DNA of 64,000 nucleotides from Chamaecyparis obtusa (taxonomy: Eukaryota > Streptophyta > Pinopsida > Cupressales > Cupressaceae): positions 620,001 through 684,000 of the forward strand of contig BSBK01002055.1 in the NCBI GenBank assembly GCA_027943335.1, written 5' to 3'. This document shows positions 1 through 10,648 of the stretch, in pieces (positions within the stretch are counted from its first letter, which is position 1; every line of letters starts with the position of its first letter). The notes under the pieces were generated by a model. The model was not told the DNA's origin. It ran no database searches and was given only the letters and a program-made list of their open reading frames with translations. The translations under genes were made by a program, and so were the position numbers.

Positions 1-546
1 TGTCCTAGGTGCAGACATCTGTCTTTTGATTCCTCTATCATTGCAAAATAGATTGAATTCATTTGATGTAAATTCTCCACCTTGGTCAGATCTAAGACAT
101 TTTAGGTTCCTACCTGTCTCCTTCTCAACCTTAGCCAAATACCACTTAAAATTTTGAAAAGTATCAAATTTTTCTTTTAGAAACATTACATGTATCATCC
201 TGGTATGATCATCAACAAACAAGATAAAATATCTAGCTCCACAGTAACTTTGTATACCCATAGGTCCACAAAGGTCAGTATGAACCAAATCTAAAATGTG
301 TTCAGAAGTAAAGGTTTTTCTCTTGAAACTTGACTTGGTCATTTTTCCTAACTGACATTCTTTACACATCACATTCTCAGGTTTCTTCAATCTAGGTAGG
401 CCTCTTACTTTATTCTTCTTACTTATCTCTACCAGATTGTCAAAGTTAACATGACATAGCCTCTTATGCCATAACCAAATGTCATCAAATTGTGCAATCA
501 TACATATTTCTTCAGATAGGTCAAGATAGAACAAATTACCTCTAGT
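1..546 (-). pseudogene. COP-D integrase (N-terminal and core part)
   Basis: Reads on the minus strand as the end of the GAG-pre-integrase region (motif WLWHKRLCH near 450-480), the HHCC zinc-binding region with a C-x2-C pair (near 360), and the rve catalytic core. The first catalytic Asp is in HTDLCGP (about 265-285) and the second in SDQGGEF (about 70-92). The third catalytic residue (Glu) would lie beyond the window edge. I see no stop between 540 and 1. A TAG near 553 separates this part from the upstream protease frame, which otherwise continues into it. It would act by inserting element cDNA into the host chromosome. Confidence 0.85.
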
Positions 547-1203
547 CTACTCACCACTTCCAATCAATTCACCAGTAGCATCAAATATCTTAGCTTTCTT
601 GTGATGAAATTCCACTCGGTAACCAGTTTTGTTGAGCTGAGCAATACTTAGCAAATTATAATTCAATCCTTCAACCCAATAAGCATTTTCACAAGAGATT
701 TTATCAGTCAGTTTAATCAATCCTTTTCCTCTAACATGACATGGTGCATCATTACCAAATGTTACACTTTTACCTTTATAATGATGTAAGCTCTCAAACT
801 TACTTTTGTCACCAGTCATGTGATGTGAACAACCAATGTCTATAATCCATTTTTCATTCTTGTTCATATAGGAAATCAATGCAGTTTTCTCATCCTCATC
901 AGATTCATCTTTCATTGCAATGTAACAAGATTTCTTACCTTTTCCTTTGTAGTCTTTGTACCTTCAGTAGCCTTTGTCATCTTTTATATCTTTGTGTCTA
1001 CTATTTCTTTCTTCATCTTTATCCTTCCTATCGGGACATCTAGTAGCTATATGACCGACTTTATTACATGCAAAACATATAATAGGGAGTTTACCTTTAT
1101 ATTTTCCTTTTCCTCTTCTCAGTCTTCTAGCCATAAGAGCTTCTAGATCTTCAAGATATTCATCAATAGTGTCACTGTCACTTTCATTGGTGCATCTTTC
1201 TTT
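547..1203 (-). pseudogene. COP-D Gag zinc knuckle, protease and GAG-pre-integrase
   Basis: Read from 1203 downward, a CCHC zinc knuckle CFACNKVGHIATRC lies at about 1030-1072, followed by a lysine-rich linker with a TGA near 963. The aspartic protease signature is WIIDIGCSHHMTG (about 820-860). The expected D-S/T-G triad reads DIG here, so the catalytic motif is altered. The LLSIAQL motif of the GAG-pre-integrase region follows (about 630-655). The frame ends at a TAG at the protease-integrase junction. This middle part of the polyprotein would package RNA and cleave the polyprotein. Confidence 0.85.
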
Positions 1204-1932
1204 TTATTTCTTAGGCTTGTTCAGAACTAACTGTGACTTAAAAGAAGATTCAACATTTCCAAGACTACCAATAGTGAAATTATCATAATTAGACAGTTCA
1301 AAAGCAGCCAGTTTTCTAATCAAACCTTCCAAGGTAAGCACATTTCCAGAGTTACATCTAGATTCCTGAATAGTTGAGATCTTAATAGCATATATAGGAC
1401 ATAGAGCTCTTAGCACTTTTCCAAGTATGGTCTCATCATCAATAGTTTGATTTTCTCCTCTAATAGCATTCACAACTTCTTTTATTCTACCACAATATTG
1501 TGCAATGTTTTCATCTTCATTCATTCTCATTTCATCAAACTTACCTCTGAGACTCTCAGCTTTAGCTTTCAGAACATATAGATCACCACCATAGATATTT
1601 GCAAGAGTGTCCCACATATCTTTAGCAGTTGTGCAGTCCTTAATATCCTCAAATTATGGATAGCCTAGGGCAGATGCAATTTACAGCATTGCTTGATTAT
1701 GCTCTTTCTTAGCTCTCATTTCCTCGGCAGTCAAAGGTGCAATAGGTGTGACATAGTCATGCTCAATGTAGTATTTTGCAGAATCACCAATATCAGCCAG
1801 ATGCATCTTCATCAAGCTTTGCCATGCAGGGAAGTTTTCCTTGTTCAACTCTGGTACCTCCTTCTTATACATCTTGATCATTTTCTTCAAGTCCCTATAA
1901 ACTTGTTTTCTATAGACACCAATAAGAAACAC
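1204..1932 (-). pseudogene. COP-D Gag N-terminal region (UBN2-type)
   Basis: Starts close behind the primer site (Met at 1932) and carries NFPAWQSLMKMHL, the typical N-terminal motif of plant Copia Gag. The UBN2-like core follows with KDMWDTLANIYGG, MRMNEDENIAQYCGRI and LRALCPIYAIKISTIQ. Two TAA stops near 1680 and 1655 and one at about 1206 break an otherwise single frame. Length and domain order match a normal Copia Gag. This full Gag contrasts with ORF1 of the NAC elements, which lacks this N-terminal half. Confidence 0.85.
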
Positions 1933-1945
1933 AACTCTGATACCA
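1933..1945 (-). other. COP-D primer-binding site
   Basis: The minus strand reads TGGTATCAGAGTT, two bases inside the LTR end, the usual initiator-tRNA-Met-type primer site of plant Copia elements. One change from the common TGGTATCAGAGCT. Confidence 0.85.
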
Positions 1946-1947
1946 AT

Positions 1948-3435
1948 TGTTAATATGATTTAGAACAATAGAGAGGGGGGGTGAATCAGTTGTTCTCAGG
2001 TCCTGATGTATAAAATAACTTCAAAAACTTTTCTTTAAATCAAATCAAGAAACCAAAACAAACTCGGTCATCACTGATTCAATAATAGAAACATATAACA
2101 CTGCAGTCCACTACCCAGTTGTAACTAACTTGTAAAACACATAAATGTTCAAACCAAAACATTCACACAAGTATTGACGCTAGGATTTATAATGGAAACC
2201 CAATATGGTGAAAACCACTTTATAACATGCTACTATTATTTTCACTCTTCTAAAGTGAGCTCAGTTAAAAGCCAACCCTATCAAAGGTTACAATACACAC
2301 TGTTAGGTGTGACCCGGTTAAAGGATTTCAATCACCTTGTTAAAAGTGAGCCTTGTTACAGGACTTACATACACTCCATTAGAATACAACCTTGTTCAAA
2401 GGATTTAACATATGACTATCAGGTCAACCTCTATTAAAAGGATTTTGACTATTACAATGGTTAGAAAGTAGCAGCAGTATTAATCTGAAAAATATACAAC
2501 TCACTTTGCAAATATCAGATCCAATTCTATACACAAATGCTACTTTACTGACTTTGAAACTTTTCCATCTCCATCTCTAATCTACTCAAAACTTTTCTTC
2601 AAGCAATCACCACACTCCTCCTTCAACCTTTCCACTTATATAGTCAATAAAACTTACTGTTCTTGCAGCATCTACTTCACCCATGCATTCTCATACCTAA
2701 TGTTTAGGTTCCCTTAATACTTTTCTCTGTTAGGTTAACTTATCTTTTGTCGCTTAATCTCCTTCGTAGATCTTAGGGTTAGGTCAGATTCATTGAATCT
2801 ACCCACTTCATGTTCTTCGTATCCTCTTCTAGAATCATCTCAAATCTCATAAAGATTTGCAATAAAACATTTTACAAAGCATTAAATGCTTCCATACAAT
2901 CAATAAATAAAGTCAACATGTTTTACATAATCCAAGAATTCAACAATGTCAGGTCCAAATTTGAATTCTCTTCAAATATAAAAATGTTGATGCTCGGTCA
3001 ATACTATGATCATCCACTCAGTCTTCATGTAAAACACTTGGTCACTACTAAAACTATTTCCTCGGCATATACTATCTTCCTCGGCAATTAACTGATACTC
3101 GGTCGACACTAGATTTTTTCTCGGCATACATTAACTTGGTCAACACTAACATAACTCAACTTAAACGTGATTTCTTCATTTTTTCTCAGTTAATCCTACC
3201 ATTTTAGTCCTCAATCTTACTAAGATAAACAATACATTGTCCCATCATTGTACAACATAGTCAAGTACACTTTGCAGTATCAAGATAACTCAACCTTTCC
3301 CTAGGTGCTATTGCTACCATCCTTTCTTTCCCTTCTCACAATAGATATAGTACTTTCCTAAGTAGCAATAGTCTTACCAGTTAAGGTTTGACATCAATGA
3401 CAATACAATAATTGCTTCAATTACAGTTTCCAACA
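1948..3435 (-). repeat. COP-D 5' LTR (1488 bp)
   Basis: On the minus strand the LTR begins TGTTGGAAACTG (3435) and ends TTAACA (1948), directly before the primer site. A C-run preceded by GATTCAC lies near the 3' end (plus-strand G-run at about 1975-1981), as in the other Copia-type LTRs here. Paired GGTTTTCACC and GGGTTTCC boxes lie at about 2188-2222. The segment has no credible gene; the short open frames in it are chance. Confidence 0.85.
2635..2643 (-). promoter_or_regulatory. Possible TATA box of the COP-D LTR
   Basis: CTATATAAG on the minus strand, about 790 bases into the LTR. It is the best TATA match in this LTR, and position and context fit the U3/R border of a retrotransposon promoter. 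Based on motif only. Confidence 0.5.
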
Positions 3436-3436
3436 A

Positions 3437-3916
3437 TGTGCATATACAAATGTTTATTGGGGAGGTAGTGTTGATGATAAAAAGAGCACCAGTGGTGGAG
3501 AATTTTTCCTTGGAGGAAGATTAGTTTCTTTGCTAAGCAAGAAGTAGAATTGTATTTCACAGAGCATAGGTGAAGCAAAATATGTGGTAGTAGCAAACAA
3601 TTGTAATCAGATAATTTGGATGAAACAAATGCTGAAGAATATTGGAATAAAATTTGTAGAGCATGTTGTTATACATTGTGATAACACCAACACATATAGT
3701 ATGTCTAAGAACCATGTGTTAAATTCTAAGACAAAGCATATAGAGATAAAGTATCATGTAATGAGAGAGAAAGTTGCAGAGAAAGAAGTCAGACTTGAGT
3801 ACATAAGCACAAAGGAGCAGATTGCAGACATATTTAGAAAACCTTTTCCTAAGGATACATTTGAGTATCTGAGAGGTATGCTTGGGGTTATGTCCCAGCC
3901 TACTTTTGAGAAGTGA
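3437..3916 (+). pseudogene. COP-C RNase H, C-terminal end of Copia polyprotein
   Basis: The frame opens abruptly at the COP-D boundary and carries VDDKKSTSGGEFFLGGR, QSIGEAKYVV and HVVIHCDNTNTYSMSKNH. It then continues KTKHIEIKYHVMREKV and KEQIADIFRKPFPKDTF, the standard order of the Copia RNase H C-terminus. One in-frame TAG lies near 3545, where related Copia proteins usually have Gln. The frame ends with TGA at 3914. RNase H would degrade the RNA of the RNA-DNA hybrid during reverse transcription. Confidence 0.9.
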
Positions 3917-4300
3917 TGCAGATTGTTGCATCTGTCTAGTGGTATATGAGACCTATCTTTATTCTAGATTGGATGGTGGTACTTCCTCTATGGGCGAGTA
4001 TGTGTATCTGAGCTAAGTCATGAGGACTCTAGTGAATGCATTTTTTGAACAGTGTCTTTTGACATTGAAGTTGTTGTTGACATAGTGATGAAAATTCTAT
4101 CATTGATGTCAATGGGGGAGAAGTATGCATGAAAAAAATATTTGAAACATCTATTGGAGAGAACTGAATAGGAAAACGAAGCAAGATTTGATTGATGAAG
4201 AAGACTTGAAAGCATTTTTAGAGCAGTAGTGTTGTAGTGTCTGATTTTGGAACTTGGATATTTTTTCATCTATGTTGCCATCAATGCCAATGGGGAAGAT
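3917..4300 (+). other. COP-C 3' untranslated region with two polypurine motifs
   Basis: No gene seen. It holds a polypurine-like motif after TTGATGTCAA at about 4103-4121, and the terminal polypurine tract aatggggaagat at 4289-4300 directly before the LTR. The box GCCATCAATGCCAA precedes the terminal tract. NAC-A, NAC-B and COP-K share the same layout. Confidence 0.75.
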
Positions 4301-5486
4301 TGTTAGCAATGAATGATGAATATATCCTATGGGGGAGTATTTGCAGCCATTCTATAGTATTTGTTCTTCCATTTATGACTGCGATTGTCATTGATGTCAA
4401 CATAGTAATCTACTGAAGATTAGCAAAGAAGTAGACAGTGTTTGAGTTAGTGCACTTGGGATATTGAAGATGAAGCTATGCATAATTGAGGACTTACTCT
4501 ATGATGTGTTATAAGATCATGGTTAGGAGAATAGACAATAATTCACTTAGTCATGGAGCTTATGAGTAAATCAATGGAAGCAGTATTCAGGCAGTGTTCC
4601 TTAGTAGCGGTTTGTGGAAATTGGATGATATCTCCTAATCGGGATGGAATTTGGTTATGCATAGTTAGAGAGAAGTTTAAGACATGTTGATAGTGACATG
4701 GATGATAGTGCAAGATCTTAGGTCACACAAGTGAAGAATTATATTGATTGGAAGATGACAATTTTGTGTAATTTTGATGTAACATATGGAAACTTTTATT
4801 TTGTAATTTGTATGCCGACTCATTTGTAATTACTTGAGAGTGGTATAAAGGAAGTAATGTTTTCCTTTTTGTAATGTATGTATGTAATGAGAAAGTGTAT
4901 GAAGGAATTGTGAAAGTAAATTTGTGGAAAGAGGATATGTAAAGTACTGAGATCTGGTATTGAGATCTGAAGAAGTAGTTGGTGCAGTTTGGCACAGTCA
5001 AAGGAGTATTGAATTTTTGAGATTAGTAATCTTTTGGTATTATTTTGTTGATTAATACAAAGATCAGTTGGACAGTGAGTTCAGTAATCTTACCCTGAAG
5101 CTGTTTGGGAAATGGGTCCTTTTGTCTTCCATAACTCCTAACAGAGTTAGAATCTTTTAACAAGGATCCAAAATCTCCTAATAGAGATTCATATGTATTG
5201 AATGTATTTAATAAGACTCCTAATAGAGTCCATCCTCTCACAAGGAAATTTCATATTAGTGCATCTTTTGTGGGCATCATTCCCTCTGGGGTTTACTCTT
5301 TGATCAAGTGGTTTCCTAGTCAACATATCTTTTGTCATTGTGTTATTGTGTATGAATATCTTTCTATGGTTGTTGGTTACATTGCTTACATGGTTAAAAT
5401 CTATTGAAGTTGATAAAAGTTATATTTGTCTGATAACTGATTCACCCCCCTCTCTTAGCTAACTTGGTGGATTTTAATTTCTAACA
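4301..5486 (+). repeat. COP-C 3' LTR (1186 bp)
   Basis: Bounded by the inverted termini TGTTAG and CTAACA and preceded by a clear polypurine tract. It contains a possible TATA box (tggtataaag, about 4841-4850), repeated CTCCTAAYAGAGT-like units at about 5135-5250 and GATTCACCCCCCTCTC at 5439-5454. No coding function; the short open frames inside are chance. Confidence 0.85.
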
Positions 5487-6309
5487 CTATGTAACAATTA
5501 GCTCCTAACAGGGATATTATAGTTTTGTACATATTTTTGGGTACCTTCCCCAACGAGGTTTTCCTTTGATGTAGCACAACACACTCTATTAACAATAAAT
5601 TCGATCACAAGACAAATAACACAGATTTGAAACCTTCAATATTTCTCATTCATCACTGACTACCTCTACAATTTGTTGCAATCTCTTAAGTAACCAAAAA
5701 CTAGAAAAAATAAGAAATCTGAAAATTACCCTTTTTGGAAAAAAAAAGTCCACAAATGTTTTTTGCCATTTTTGGTAATTTTTGAAACAACTCCTAAAAA
5801 GCTAAGATTTTCCCTAAACATGCCCTAGACTAAGTTAGAATGAATTGCCAACTAATATCTTAGATTTGATAACATAAACTCAAATTTATTACAAAATAGA
5901 ACTTTCTAAAAACTAGAGAAAAAACACTAAAAGCTAATTTCGAAGCCTGAGATGAAACTTTGAGCTTCTGAAAATGTGCTAAAATAGACCCAAATCGGTC
6001 TAAGATTATTGGAAAAACAAATGCCACCACTTGAGGCACACACTCAAAAAATTTCAGCAAAAACCCAAACCTGAGTCAAAAGTTATGGCCTCCGGAAGTT
6101 TCTGTATGAGATTATGACCTACAGAGGGCCCTACATCACCCTTGGCTAGGGTTTCCTCAAGAAAAGTTCATTGTGTCACGAGTAGTGTGTTATGCATATA
6201 TGTTCTTTCTATTTCTACATTACTTTGGCTTGTGTGTAATTATTTGAAGTTGAAATCAAACTTCTGTAATATTGATTCACCCCCCTCTCAATATTACCTA
6301 ATCCTAATA
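5487..6309 (+). repeat. NAC-A 5' LTR, right-hand part
   Basis: Matches the NAC-A 3' LTR from 30814 onward (ctatgtaacaattagctcct in both) and ends atcctaata before the primer site. It is 823 bp here against 266 bp in the 3' LTR because a 572-bp insertion (5567-6138) separates the GGTTTTCC box from the GGGTTTCC box. GATTCACCCCCCTCTC lies at 6274-6289. Confidence 0.8.
5567..6138. repeat. Solo-LTR-like insertion (572 bp) within the NAC-A LTR
   Basis: The ends are perfect 8-bp inverted repeats, TGATGTAG and CTACATCA, of TG...CA form. Flanks are tcctt (5562-5566) and ccctt (6139-6143), a 5-bp target duplication with one mismatch. The intact NAC LTRs at 28545 and 30905 lack the segment. No primer site or coding frame is recognised inside, so a solo LTR is more likely than a small complete element. 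The parent family is not seen elsewhere in the window. Confidence 0.65.
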
Positions 6310-6311
6310 AT

Positions 6312-6324
6312 TGGTATTAGAGCT
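6312..6324 (+). other. NAC-A primer-binding site
   Basis: TGGTATTAGAGCT, two bases behind the LTR end. It matches the initiator-Met-type site with one C-to-T change, and NAC-B shares exactly the same change. Confidence 0.8.
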
Positions 6325-6368
6325 ATTGGCCCTTTGAGAGAAAGCCTAATAGCTTAAGGGAGATCAAA

Positions 6369-7493
6369 ATGGATTCAAAAGATTTGCAGGAAAAATTTGA
6401 AGTTGCACTTGAAGATCTAGATAAGATGAAAGCCGAGAATGGTGAACTAAAACTTAAATTAAGAAGAGTAGAAGGTTTCATGAGGAAACTAAAAGAACAA
6501 CTTGAGATTGCAAAGAGTTAGAGACTAGACCTTATGGATAAGATCAAAGAAGGTTCAGACAATAATACATTAGGCAAAGTAAAGAAGTTGGAGCAAGAAA
6601 AAGAACAAATTAATCTTTTGATGATTAAAGAAATTCAACATGAAAAGGATGAAAGAAACAAAGCCAAAGTTTCACTAAAAGAAGCTAACATGCAAATGGG
6701 ACAAATGAAGACTGAACTTGACCAATACAAAGATAAATATCAGGAATTGGAAAAATACAATCAGATCATCAAATGTGAACTCACTCAATCCAAATTACAC
6801 ATTGAGAAGTTACACATGAGTAGTGACAAGATTGATGAACAAAGACCAAGAAAAAAGCCTAAAGGAGATATGACTAGAGTTGGATTCAATGAAGGTGAAA
6901 GTTAAAAAACCTAGGAAGAATCAAATGAAGACAAGAATGAGGAAAGACCTATTCCTGAAGAGAGACCTACTAATGAAGAACCTAGAGAATAGTTCAAACC
7001 CTTCAGAGGTAGATGTTTTAGATGCAACAAAGTTGGACAAATGAAAAGAGATTGCAGAAGTAAAGCTAACTCTAAGCCCTTTACTAGCTACTATTTTAAT
7101 TGCTATGATTATGGACACAAGACAGAAGATTTTAGAAAAATTGATCAATCCAGGTATAAGCAAGACTATGTTAGAGAAGAATCAACGGCCAAGATCACAT
7201 GTCATAAATGCAATAACTTTGGGCACATAGCAAGGTATTGTAAGCTACAGACTAATCAAGATAGAAGAAGATCACCTATTTTTTACAAGTGTAACAATCT
7301 AGGTCACATTGTGAAGTTTTGTAGATATAATGGAGATAGAAACAAAAGAGGACCAAGAAGATCTAGTGAACCAATAGGACCACCTCCTGTGGTTATAAAG
7401 AAAAATGTTGGTGACAGTGGTAAGAGTCTCAAGGAGTACATGGATGAATTTGGAAATTATTTCAAGAAATCAAAAAGAAAGGAGGATGATTAG
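6369..7493 (+). pseudogene. NAC-A ORF1: coiled-coil, zinc-knuckle Gag-like protein
   Basis: One frame from ATG 6369 to TAG 7493 (about 374 codons) with internal stops near 6520, 6905, 6914 and 6990. The first half is a charged coiled coil (EKEQINLLMIKEIQHEKDER and similar). LEKYNQIIKCELTQSKLHIE follows, almost identical to NAC-B, then DMTRVGF (6867-6887). Four CCHC-type boxes follow: CFRCNKVGQMKRDC (His lost), a second one with Cys lost, CHKCNNFGHIARYC (intact) and YKCNNLGHIVKFC. The layout resembles the C-terminal half of Sirevirus-type Copia Gag without the N-terminal UBN2 half. A role in RNA packaging is inferred. Confidence 0.75.
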
Positions 7494-7947
7494 ATATGGA
7501 AAGTGAAAGTTTTAAACAAAGCATTAGTTCAGGGAGAGACAATAGATGATGTTGTGTCTTTGCGTGATGAGTTCTTTGAGGTATCGACATAGAAGGTTGC
7601 ATGGCCTTATGGGGAGCATTGGATGCAGTGAACAAAAATTATCTAGCCCCTATATATGTGGAGTAGGCTCATACAAACTTAGGAATGATGTTTATAGACA
7701 TTTTGGAGTCTATGAATGAGAGAACAACACTTGGAGATGCATCTTCTATGTTTGCAAACTTTCTATCAACTGGATGGCATGTGAAGTTGAGCTACCTATG
7801 TTGAATACACACACTCAGCTTGCAATGGATAAAAGTAATTAAAGGATCTCAAATCTACACTATTTGTTGATCATCTCTTAACGAGAACAGAGTAGCAAAG
7901 GTTATCTGAAAGAAACCCTAACACACTCTAAGTGGGATAAGAGGGAA
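7494..7947 (+). other. NAC-A spacer between ORF1 and ORF2
   Basis: No convincing frame. It is probably untranslated leader or the decayed N-terminus of ORF2. In NAC-B the corresponding spacer is short and ORF2 can start at 12157, so some of this may once have been coding. Confidence 0.5.
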
Positions 7948-9566
7948 ATGAAAATAAATGATATTTATTTGCAAGATGTCAGATTGGTAGCAATGTTGCT
8001 AGGCTACAAGTTGTTTCATGGTAGAAAACCTAATTCTATATCTACTAGAGTCATCATGATGGCATATAGAATTGTAAAAGAGAACAAGAAGTATAATCTT
8101 TGTGAAATTCTAGCTCAACAGTTTATTGAGAATGTGAAATCTATAAAGAAGGATAAATCTAAGGCATTTAGGTTTGGTTCATTGCTAATTCACATGTACA
8201 TTCATATCATTCACAACTTTCCTGGCATGCATCCTAGAGCATGGAGAGACAATGAACCCACTGGACTTCAGATCTCATAATACTATAGAAGATAAAAGAA
8301 GGATTGGGTAGATAGAGAGTTTTTTAGCATGATCAAGATATTGTAGAGGTAGATGAAAGAAAGGTACATAATTCTAGAGAATTTAGTGGAAAAATATGAG
8401 GACACTATCTGTTTCATGGTTGAAACTGATTGTCTCTGAAGTTGAGCTAAGAACCAAGTGGTGCTATCCTATGGGATATGAGGTCATTTCTAAAATCCTA
8501 ACTAAGCAAGTGGAGCATGTACTGGCAGTAGAAAAAGACCCTACTTAAGAAAGATGGGGAACATATAGGGAAAAGTATGAAAAAGCTAGAGAAGAGAAAA
8601 AAAATGTAACAAGGAAAAGAAAAGTCAAAAAGATCATTGAAGATATCACTATGAAGGTGGGAATCACAAAAAGGGAGTTGATAGAGATGAAAAAAAAGAT
8701 GGAGGCATCTTCTAGCATCGCTAGTGATATACCCACTCCATCAAAAATAGAAAAGATAGTAGTTTCTACTATTGAAGTTATTGATTTGTCAGCCTCTCAA
8801 AAGGAAGGAACACAAGATTTTGTGGCTAAAGTTAATCCCAAAAGATCAACAAGGTCAGGTAAGCAGGACAATCCAAAGAAGAAGGAAGAAAAAGCAGTTG
8901 AGAAAGAGGAAGAGAAAACAACTCAAAACAATCCACAAACCTTGTGGAAACTAGACCTGAAATCAGTATAGAAAAGAGTTATAAAAAATGGAAATATGTT
9001 AACAGTGAACAAATACTATGAAAGATATAACTTTGAGGACCAAGTAGTCATTGAAGATACTATTATTAAGCATCTTCTTTTCTTTAAGAAGAATTTGTTG
9101 GAAATTGAAGGAAGCATTCCCAAAGCCCTATATAGAAAACTAGAAATCAGAAAATAGTTAGCACATTTAGAGGATGTGAACATAAGAAATAAAAAAAATC
9201 ATGATATGTTGCTAGTTAAGTCAATTCAAGAAAGAGAAAGAATCATAAAAGCACTAAAACCCCTACTGAGCACAAAGGCTGGACTAGTCAAAATTATGGC
9301 TACGAAGTATGATGAGGTGATTGAGGACACCCAAAAGGCATTAGACCAAGTTCTAATGTATGACATGCCTAAGAAGGTTTCACCTCCTAAGGCTTATAAA
9401 CCTATGTGTTTGGGTTTAGGAGAAAGCTCCAATGTAGTAAATGAAAGTGCTGAAGTTAGCATGCAACCAAATTTATTTGTCACTGGTGTGCCTGTTAGCC
9501 TTGACACTTCACAGGATGTGAATGATCCATTTTTGGATAATGTGGATAGTGTGATAGAGGTTAAAG
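7948..9566 (+). pseudogene. NAC-A ORF2 (unknown function), first part
   Basis: Broken frame with stops and at least one frameshift between 8280 and 8651. The region CEILAQQFIENVKSIKKDK with FRFGSLLIHMYIHII (about 8100-8215) aligns with NAC-B ORF2 at about 13020-13145. Further matches are LVEKYEDTICFMV (about 8380-8420, 13300-13340) and IKALKPLLSTKAG with KYDEV (about 9248-9320), parallel to NAC-B 14210-14280. A Lys/Glu-rich middle (8860-8930) looks disordered. No catalytic motif is recognised. A loose likeness to plant transposon-associated helical ORFs is possible but unproven. The frame runs into the NAC-B insertion at 9566. Confidence 0.65.
9562..9566. repeat. Target-site duplication of NAC-B (left copy)
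   Basis: taaag, repeated exactly at 28734-28738 behind the NAC-B 3' LTR. Confidence 0.9.
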
Positions 9567-10577
9567 TGTTGGAAATTTGGCTGAGTTGATTACATGGATG
9601 TTTTCATTATCGAAGCATATGATCCACATGAAGATCACACAGGTCAGAGAGCTAGTATGACAAAGCACATTGCAAAATTGTCTAAGTGTGAGACAGTATT
9701 TTTACCAGTGAACCTGGACATAGTTTTTGTTTGCAATGTTGATTGGAGTAAGTTTAGTGCTTATGCACTTGAACATAGACTCTATAATGAATATTGAAGA
9801 CCCATCTCATAGTTCAAGTCAGTATGGCATGTACGGAAGAAGTTATGACAGTTTTACCGAAGACAGTGTCAAGCCGACAGGACATAATATGAAGACAGAA
9901 TTAGTAAAGAGTTAAGGGATTATTTTGTTTATCAAAATAATGACTTGAAAATATAAAGGTATGACATCCTAGATGTTAAATCTTGTATAAATTTATTTGT
10001 ATAAATTTAATTGTAATTTTAATTAAAATATAGTTGTAATGAGATGTAATGAAGTAGTGACATGATGCAAAATATATGATGCATATGTAATTGCAATAGT
10101 GAAAGAGTAGTGAAGAGATATTGATGCAAGTAGTATAAGGTTATGTACCTTAACCTTCTTTTGTAATTAGTGTATATTGTACATTATTTGTTTGGGAAGT
10201 GGGCTTATCTGGTAATCACATTTTGTACTGCCGACTCCTAACAGGGTTGAGGCTTCTAACAAGGCCTATAGTCCCTTAATCAGGACTGATACACTATATG
10301 TTTGTAATATAATCCTAACAGGGTCAACATCCTTAACAAGATACTTTTGATTAGTGGATCTTTGTGGGTACCATCCCCACTGGGGTTTTCCCTTAGCCAG
10401 GGTTTCCTCAAGAACAAATAAAGTGTTATGAGTTCTTTAGTTTTATTGCTATGCATGTTGTTTAGCTTCTTATGTTATGCATGTATACAGATAATCTATT
10501 ATATCCATAATTGGGAAAAAGATAAAGTTTGTAGAATACTGATTCACCCCTACTCTCAATATTCCCTATTTCTAACA
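9567..10577 (+). repeat. NAC-B 5' LTR (1011 bp)
   Basis: Starts TGTTGGAAATTTGGCTGAG and ends TTTCTAACA. It has the same length as the 3' LTR and clearly similar sequence with scattered substitutions. It contains spaced CCTAACAGGGT-like units (about 10228-10345), the CCCCACTGGGG and GGTTTTCCC...GGTTTCC boxes (about 10375-10407) and GATTCACCCCTACTCTC at 10541-10557. Short open frames in it (for example 9594-9797) are not genes. Confidence 0.9.
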
Positions 10578-10579
10578 AT

Positions 10580-10592
10580 TGGTATTAGAGCT
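10580..10592 (+). other. NAC-B primer-binding site
   Basis: TGGTATTAGAGCT directly behind the 5' LTR; initiator-Met type with the same C-to-T change as NAC-A. Confidence 0.85.
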
Positions 10593-10648
10593 TAGTTACT
10601 CAAAAAAGAATCATCCAAGGAAAGCCTAGTAGCTTGAGTAAGATCTCT

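Larger units (their letters stand above)
1..3435 (-). mobile_element. COP-D: Ty1/Copia element, 5' part, inserted in COP-C
   Basis: Minus-strand Copia element running off the left edge. Its 5' LTR (1948-3435), primer site, gag, protease and the first part of integrase are in the window; reverse transcriptase, RNase H and 3' LTR are not. The right boundary is sharp: the LTR terminus CCAACA at 3430-3435 is followed at once by an open Copia RNase H frame on the plus strand (COP-C). The expected 5-bp target duplication would be atgtg (3436-3440), but its partner lies outside the window. Few stops interrupt the coding part, so this is one of the less decayed elements here. Confidence 0.9.
3436..5486 (+). 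mobile_element. COP-C: Ty1/Copia element, 3' part
   Basis: Plus-strand Copia element of which only the RNase H end, 3' untranslated region and 3' LTR are visible. COP-D was inserted within its RNase H frame, so its upstream part lies beyond the left window edge. Its right LTR end (5486) abuts an interrupted NAC-A LTR sequence, whose continuation is recognised by alignment with the NAC-A 3' LTR from 30814. The element therefore landed inside that older LTR. Confidence 0.85.

Noticed and set aside
1933..1945. Possible tRNA gene fragments at the TGGTATCAGAG sites
   Set aside because: Only the 3' acceptor complement of initiator tRNA is present, directly beside LTR ends; no cloverleaf can be formed, so these are primer sites.
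2174..3091. Open frames of 87 and 93 codons on the plus strand
   Set aside because: They lie inside the COP-D LTR, opposite to its transcription, and show no domain or conservation.
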